This document shows, piece by piece, positions 38,346-42,601 of a stretch of 42,601 nt of DNA; within the stretch, counting starts at the first letter, position 1; every line of letters starts with the position of its first letter. The position numbers were made by a program, and so were the translations under genes. Location: the NCBI RefSeq assembly GCF_000731095.1, contig NZ_JMTZ01000027.1, forward strand, positions 1 to 42,601, written 5' to 3'. Source of the DNA: Lysobacter antibioticus (GTDB lineage Bacteria; Pseudomonadota; Gammaproteobacteria; Xanthomonadales; Xanthomonadaceae). A model generated the notes under the pieces. The model did no database searches, was not told the DNA's origin, and saw nothing but the letters and a program-made list of their open reading frames with translations.

Positions 38346-39914
38346 ATGAAGCATCCGCTCAGCCTGCTCGCCCTGGCCTGTTCATTGGCCGCCTGTTCCG
38401 GCGCACCGACCGGCGACGCCGACAAACCTTCGGCCGGCCCCGCCGCAGGGTCCGAGGCTCCTGCCGAAGCCCCCGCCAGCGATGCGCCCGGCGGCGAAAG
38501 CCGGCTCACCGTCTACAGCGGCGACTACGAGGCGCTGGCCAACGCGCGCGCACCCAATGTCGGCATGCCCGGTTACGCCCTGGTCGAACGCCCTCTGCGC
38601 TACGCGCTAAAGAGCGGCCGCAATGCGCTGTCCAGCAAGTCCCTGCCCCCGTCGATGGACACCGAGGCCGCGGTACTGCAGCCGCGCAGCAACGGCATCG
38701 CGATCGTCGGACAACGCTACATCGCCCCGGTCTCGGGTGCGCAGAACGTGGTCGGCGTGGCGATCGGCCGCAAGGTCACGGTCGAACACACCGCCGGCGG
38801 CGCCAAGCAGACCGACAGCGGCCTGCTGTTGTCGGCCGGCGACGGCCTGACCCTCGCGCTCGACGACGGCCGCATCAAGGTGATCCGCAGCTACGACAGC
38901 TTCAGTCTGGTCGACAACGACAACCTGCTGCCGCGCCAATCGGCCTTGCAGTGGACGGTCAACGCCGACAAGGCCGGCGACGCCGACTTCGTGCTGTCGT
39001 ATCCGATGGGCGGCATGGCCTGGCGCGCCGAGTACCTCGCCACCTTGACCCCGGGCCAGGGCTGCAAGCTCGCGCTCGACGGCGCCGCGCTGGTCGCCAA
39101 TCGTTCCGGCTCGGGCTTCAACCAGACCCGATTGAGTCTGGTCGCCGGCGAGCCCAATCGCACCCGTCGCGAGGAAATCGGCGTCATGGGCGGCCACGCC
39201 GAACGCTTCGCGGCCGCGCCGATCGCCCAGGCCGCCGATGCGGCGATGCCGGTCGAGCGCGCCGCCGGCGAGTACCACGCCTACGATCTGCCGCAGCCGG
39301 TCACCCTCGGCAGCGGCAGCACCGAACGCATCGCCCTGTTCCCGCGCAACGGCGCGGTCGCCTGCGAACGCATCTACGCGATCGAGGCCGGCGACAACGA
39401 CTGGCACCCGCCGACGCCGTTGATCGATCCGAACTTCCAGGGCCAGACCGGCGACGTGCCGGTGATGTCCAAGGTCGAGTTCAAGAACGACAAGGCCTCC
39501 GGCCTCGGCCTGCCGCTGCCGGCCGGACGCGTGCGCGCCTTCGACGGCAAGGATTTCCTCGGCGAATCGCAACTCGCGCACACGCCGCAGGGCGCCGAGA
39601 TCCGCCTGCAACTCGGCAAGGTCTTCGACCTCAGCAGCACCCGCGAAGCGAGCGGTTTCCAGCTCGACCGTACCGGACGCACCATCACCGAATCGTTCGC
39701 GGTGACGATCAAGAACGCAAAGAAGCACGAGGCCACGGTTCGGGTGATCGAACCCTTGCCGCGCTGGACCGATTGGGAGATTGTGTCGTCCAGCCTGCCG
39801 TCGAAGAAGAAGGACGCGCGCCACGCCCAGTTCGAAGTGGCCGTGCCCGCCGGCGGCGAAACCAAGCTGACCTACACCGTGCGCTATCGCTGGCCCCAGG
39901 ACGTCAAACCATGA
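38346..39914 (+). CDS. DUF4139-containing lipoprotein
   Basis: About 522 aa. ATG 38346 is chosen: AAGGAG lies 6 nt upstream and it begins directly with a lipoprotein signal (MKHPLSLLALACSLAAC, lipobox LAAC). ATG 38331, five codons earlier, has its own GGAGGAG. After a Pro/Ala/Glu linker the body is beta-rich and matches DUF4139 proteins: SGAQNVVGVAIGRKVTVEH, FVLSYPMGGMAWRAEY, and a C-terminal half with ESFAVTIKNAKKHEATVRV and LTYTVRYRW. Function of the family is unknown; envelope location is expected. The divergent copper chaperone and the overlapping isomerase (ATGA) give no clear pathway. Confidence 0.85.
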   Translation: MKHPLSLLALACSLAACSGAPTGDADKPSAGPAAGSEAPAEAPASDAPGGESRLTVYSGDYEALANARAPNVGMPGYALVERPLRYALKSGRNALSSKSLPPSMDTEAAVLQPRSNGIAIVGQRYIAPVSGAQNVVGVAIGRKVTVEHTAGGAKQTDSGLLLSAGDGLTLALDDGRIKVIRSYDSFSLVDNDNLLPRQSALQWTVNADKAGDADFVLSYPMGGMAWRAEYLATLTPGQGCKLALDGAALVANRSGSGFNQTRLSLVAGEPNRTRREEIGVMGGHAERFAAAPIAQAADAAMPVERAAGEYHAYDLPQPVTLGSGSTERIALFPRNGAVACERIYAIEAGDNDWHPPTPLIDPNFQGQTGDVPVMSKVEFKNDKASGLGLPLPAGRVRAFDGKDFLGESQLAHTPQGAEIRLQLGKVFDLSSTREASGFQLDRTGRTITESFAVTIKNAKKHEATVRVIEPLPRWTDWEIVSSSLPSKKKDARHAQFEVAVPAGGETKLTYTVRYRWPQDVKP

Positions 39915-40669
39915 GCTTCGTAGAAACCCAGACCCGCGGCGACATCGTCGAAATCCGCCTGGCGCGCGCGCCGGTCAACGCCCTCAACCCGCAGTTGTGC
40001 AACGAAACGCGCGAAGCCATCGAACAGGCCGTGCACCACGGCGCCCACGGCATCGTCCTCAGCGGCGGGCCGAAGGTGTTCTCGGCCGGCCTCGACGTGC
40101 CGTATCTGCTCTCGCTCGGCGACCAGCGCGATCACCTGCTGCTGGCGTGGCAGGCCTTCTTCGGCCTCGCCCGCACCCTCGCCGCGGCGCCGCTGCCGGT
40201 GGTCGCGGCCTTGGGCGGCCATGCGCCGGCCGGCGGTTGCGTGCTCGCCCTGTGCTGCGACTACCGCATCATGGCCTCGGGCCCGTACCGCATCGGCCTC
40301 AACGAAACCCAGGTGGGCCTGGTCGCACCCGAAGGCATCCAGCGTCTGATGCGGCGCGTGGTCGGCGCTTATCGCGCCGAACGCCTGCTGGTCGGCGGCG
40401 AGATGGTCGATGCCGACACCGCCCTGCAGATCGGCCTGGTCGATGAATTGGTCGAGATCGAAAACGTCGCCCAGCGCGGCCGGGTTTGGCTGGAGCAGCT
40501 GCTGAGCCTGCCGCGCAGCGCGATGCTGCACACCCGCCAGCTCGCCCGCGCCGATCTGGTCGAAGCCCTGCGTCCGGAGCATATCGAGCTCGACCGTTTC
40601 GTCGATGCCTGGTATTCGCCGGACACGCAGAGCGCGCTCAAGGCGCTGGTGGCGAAGCTGGGCAAGTAA
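39911..40669 (+). CDS. Delta3,delta2-enoyl-CoA isomerase (crotonase superfamily)
   Basis: 252 aa. ATG 39911 overlaps the stop of the DUF4139 gene. The crotonase fold is clear: oxyanion-hole segments FSAGLDVPYL (about 58-67) and APAGGCVLALCCDYRIMA (105-122). Of the two hydratase glutamates the first is replaced by Val (GGCVLAL), while the second is kept as E132 in GLNETQVGLVAP. That pattern and the GLNETQ-GxxAP wording match mitochondrial ECI1-type isomerases, which use a single Glu to shift the double bond during beta-oxidation of unsaturated fatty acids. I therefore prefer isomerase to hydratase; this is inference from motif memory. Confidence 0.82.
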   Translation: MSFVETQTRGDIVEIRLARAPVNALNPQLCNETREAIEQAVHHGAHGIVLSGGPKVFSAGLDVPYLLSLGDQRDHLLLAWQAFFGLARTLAAAPLPVVAALGGHAPAGGCVLALCCDYRIMASGPYRIGLNETQVGLVAPEGIQRLMRRVVGAYRAERLLVGGEMVDADTALQIGLVDELVEIENVAQRGRVWLEQLLSLPRSAMLHTRQLARADLVEALRPEHIELDRFVDAWYSPDTQSALKALVAKLGK

Positions 40670-40671
40670 AA

Positions 40672-40757
40672 CGAGTAGAGAGTAAGTAGTAGTGAGGAAC
40701 GAGCAGGAGCCAAAGCCGGCTTCGCTCTTACTCACTACTCGCTCCTAGTAACTCACT
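40672..40757. repeat. Inverted GAGTGAG/CTCACTACTC intergenic repeat
   Basis: The left arm has GAGTAAGTAGTAGTGAGGAA-like units and the right arm CTTACTCACTACTCGCTCC, with AGCCAAAGCCGGCTTCGCT between, which itself can pair as AAGCCGGCTT. Located between two convergent genes. Same class as the arms at 18774-19010. Confidence 0.75.
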
Positions 40758-40762
40758 GCTGC

Positions 40763-42142
40763 TCAGAGCAGCCATACCTCGACCCGCTCGTTGCGATAGC
40801 GCGAACCGGCATCGCGGGCGATCGGGTTGCGCGCACTGCCCGGCTGCGCAGCCGCCAGAGGCAGGGCCGTGCCCATGCCGCGCGCCTGCTCGACCCGCAG
40901 GCCGCGCGACATCAACTCCTGGGCGACCAGGTCGGCGCGGTCGTTGCTCATCATCATCGCCGCCATCGTCGAACCGGCGCTGGCATCGGCGAATCCGACC
41001 ACCAGCAATCGCCGGCCGCGATTCGGCGGCAGCGCCATGAAGCTGCGCAGGCGATCCAGATCGCGCACCGCACGGCTGTCGAACACGTTCGCGGCGACGC
41101 CGCTTTCGCCGGGCCCACCGAAATTGAAGCGCAGGCTCAACGGCAGACGCACCGCGCGGCCGACCAGTTCGCGATACTCCGCCGGGCCGGCCGACACCGG
41201 CCGCTCGCGTCCCGGCACCAGGGTCACCGCGAGATGGCCGCTGCGCGCGACCGCGCGCTGACCGGCGCGGGTCATCGCATACAAGGCGAAGCTGCGGCTC
41301 AACGCGCCCATCATCTGGCCGCCGTAGAGATACAAGCGCCGGCTCAAGGGATAGTCCTCGCTCAGCACCTCGGTGCGGGTCGGCGCGACCGCGCGCCCGC
41401 CGTCGGCGATCGCCACCGGCTTGGTGTCGGCGCCGTAGTGCTCGCCGATCGGGATCAGGCCGATCGCCAAGGGATCGGCAGCGACCGCCGCGATCAATTC
41501 GCGTGCGTTGCGATGGCGCTGCGCTTCGCCGAACGCCGTGCCGAGCATGACCCGGTCGTTCATCAGGTCGCGCACTGCACCGGCGCCGGGATCGAGATGC
41601 AGCCGTACCTCGCCCTGGCCGCCGCCGAATTCGCGCCAGTCGCGCGACTGGCCGGCGAACAAGCGGCGCAACTGGGCGAAGTCGAGGCGCACGACCGGAT
41701 TGCGGCGATTGACCACGACCGCGACGCCGTCGAGCGCGACCACGAACTCCTGGTCCTGCGAACCGAGGTCGCCGAGCTGCCAACCGGCATCGAGTTCGGC
41801 TGCGTTCGGCCGTCGCGCCATCATCGCGATCTGCGCCTGCCCTTCGACCAGATCGGTGAAGCCCTGCGCCGAATCGCTGCCGGCGATCTCGACGATCAGC
41901 GGCTGGCCGTCGCGACTGGCGTGGATTTCGGTCAAAGCCGGGCGCGGCCGGCGGGTGCGAATGCTGGAGTAGCCGATGTCGCGCAGCCAGGCCTCGGCCA
42001 GGCTCGGCACCAGCACATGACCGAGCGTTTGAGAACCGTGGATACGGACGCGTTCGGCGTCCTGGGCGCGGGCGGGAAACGCAATCGCGGACAACGATGC
42101 GGACAAGAACAACACGAACGGCAACACAACGGCACGCGACAT
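40763..42142 (-). CDS. PstS-like substrate-binding protein fused to OmpA-like domain
   Basis: 459 aa from ATG 42142, preceded by AGGGGGAG at 8 nt; GTG 42151 upstream overlaps that ribosome site and is rejected. Sec signal peptide to ARAQDA. Residues about 30-330 resemble phosphate-binding PstS-type periplasmic proteins (IRIHGSQTLGHVLVPSLAEA-like opening, GSDSAQGFTDLVEGQAQIAM, and VVVNRRNPV). The remainder, about 340-459, is an OmpA-like domain with VGFADASAG and a terminal YRNERVEVWLL, so wall binding seems retained. No PstC/A/B transporter genes are nearby. A wall-anchored ligand sensor or scavenger is one reading. Phosphate specificity is not proven. Confidence 0.85.
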   Translation of the reverse strand: MSRAVVLPFVLFLSASLSAIAFPARAQDAERVRIHGSQTLGHVLVPSLAEAWLRDIGYSSIRTRRPRPALTEIHASRDGQPLIVEIAGSDSAQGFTDLVEGQAQIAMMARRPNAAELDAGWQLGDLGSQDQEFVVALDGVAVVVNRRNPVVRLDFAQLRRLFAGQSRDWREFGGGQGEVRLHLDPGAGAVRDLMNDRVMLGTAFGEAQRHRNARELIAAVAADPLAIGLIPIGEHYGADTKPVAIADGGRAVAPTRTEVLSEDYPLSRRLYLYGGQMMGALSRSFALYAMTRAGQRAVARSGHLAVTLVPGRERPVSAGPAEYRELVGRAVRLPLSLRFNFGGPGESGVAANVFDSRAVRDLDRLRSFMALPPNRGRRLLVVGFADASAGSTMAAMMMSNDRADLVAQELMSRGLRVEQARGMGTALPLAAAQPGSARNPIARDAGSRYRNERVEVWLL

Positions 42143-42357
42143 GGCGCGCACTCCCCCTGTACGAACTGCGCGCAGGATGGGTGCGGCCTGTGACGCTGCG
42201 ATTACGCGACGGCAAGCACAGTAATGACGAAGTGGAATGCCCTTATTTCGTCAAGCTGCAACAAGCGTGCGGCAAGCAGCCGCGAGTCGCAGAAGCGGGG
42301 CAATGTCCGCGATGCGCGCAGGCGCTTGCGGATCGCGACGCAACGGTTGGCTACGCG

Positions 42358-42406
42358 GTCGCGGCTTGTAACCGAAGGAAATCCAGTCGGACGCCGCTCC
42401 TACCCT
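42358..42406. repeat. REP element split by about 18 nt
   Basis: The two halves of the REP seen at 37760-37781 are present here as GTCGCGGCTTGTAA (42358-42371) and GACGCCGCTCCTACCCT (42390-42406), with unrelated bases between. Either an insertion split an element or two half-elements lie side by side. Confidence 0.6.
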
Positions 42407-42423
42407 TAAAGCCGCTGCGCGCC

Positions 42424-42534
42424 GTTGAGGTTGAGGTTGAGGTTGAGGTTGAGGTTGAGGTTGAGGTTGCCGTTGCCGTTGCCGTTGCCGTTGTCGTTGT
42501 CGCGAAGATTTTGCTGTTGCTGTTGCTGTTGCTG
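42424..42534. repeat. Hexanucleotide microsatellite
   Basis: Seven GTTGAG units (42424-42465), four GTTGCC (42466-42489) and two GTTGTC (42490-42501) run without a break. After 9 nt, four TTGCTG units follow (42511-42534). All share a TTG core with a period of 6. A plus-strand frame through it would encode Val-Glu and Leu runs; I do not consider that a gene. The 42143-42601 interval is otherwise gene-free. Confidence 0.95.
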
Positions 42535-42578
42535 TGCGACGCCTAGCACTAGCGAAGGCAATAGAAGACCCGGAGGGC

Positions 42579-42601
42579 GGCGCGCAGGGATGCGCGCCGT
42601 T
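42579..42601. terminator. Hairpin at window end, possible terminator
   Basis: GGCGCGCA (42579-42586) pairs with 42591-42598 around GGGA. The plus strand continues GTT and is then cut off by the window end, so a T-run cannot be judged. Confidence 0.35.

Noticed and set aside
42097-42546. 149-codon frame through the hexamer tract (Val-Glu and Leu runs)
   Set aside because: The translation is dictated by the microsatellite, and the frame starts antisense within the upstream gene, so it is not credible as a gene.

Overview
The window reads as chromosomal DNA of a high-GC gammaproteobacterium of the Xanthomonadaceae/Lysobacteraceae, most likely Lysobacter or a close relative. The evidence is the gene order rpsT / murJ-ribF-ileS-lspA-ispH and rplU-rpmA-obgE, the secreted S8 protease with a C-terminal PPC domain, REP-type palindromes built on GTAGGAGCGGCGCAAGCC, and purine-rich inverted intergenic repeats. 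Genus assignment is inference from gene content, not from a search.

Layout. (a) 1-1115: end of an upstream transcription unit, one unrecognised 220-aa gene, and a short spacer with hairpins and a tRNA-3'-end-like relic. (b) 1133-15599, all on the minus strand: a type I secretion locus in transcription order hlyB-like ABC transporter, hlyD-like adaptor, an unrecognised Cys-rich lipoprotein, and a giant RTX protein of 3314 aa. The N-terminal third of the RTX gene, the lipoprotein gene and the 15.6-16.1 kb spacer look AT-richer than the neighbouring housekeeping genes. A tRNA-Thr(CGT) gene with its own promoter and terminator bounds the locus at 16.2 kb. No outer-membrane TolC-type factor is encoded nearby. 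(c) 16.5-28 kb: housekeeping core with a CPA2-type antiporter, ispH, lspA, ileS, ribF, murJ, rpsT, obgE, rpmA and rplU. Between lspA and ispH lies a duplicated 3' fragment of lspA framed by inverted purine-rich repeats. (d) 28-34 kb: envelope and secretion genes. They are a YidB(DUF937)-TM-OmpA fusion preceded by a near-perfect CRP/Clp-type palindrome, a secreted subtilase, and an OmpA-like lipoprotein paralogue whose peptidoglycan-binding residues are lost. (e) 34-40.7 kb: uvrA overlapping a hotdog thioesterase, a periplasmic copper chaperone (PCuAC) divergent from a DUF4139 lipoprotein, which in turn overlaps a delta3,delta2-enoyl-CoA isomerase. (f) 40.7-42.6 kb: a PstS-like/OmpA-like fusion followed by repeat-rich gene-free DNA with a split REP and a hexanucleotide microsatellite.

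How the parts work together. The RTX locus is self-contained for inner-membrane and periplasmic transport of one very large calcium-binding protein, and probably borrows TolC from elsewhere. The lipoprotein sits between the transport genes and the substrate gene and is the best candidate for an undescribed component, perhaps a surface tether, folding partner or protective partner. The ribF/ileS, uvrA/thioesterase and DUF4139/isomerase pairs each overlap by ATGA, implying translational coupling. Several intergenic regions carry repeats that could affect mRNA processing or recombination. All functional statements are from motifs read by eye; no database search was run.
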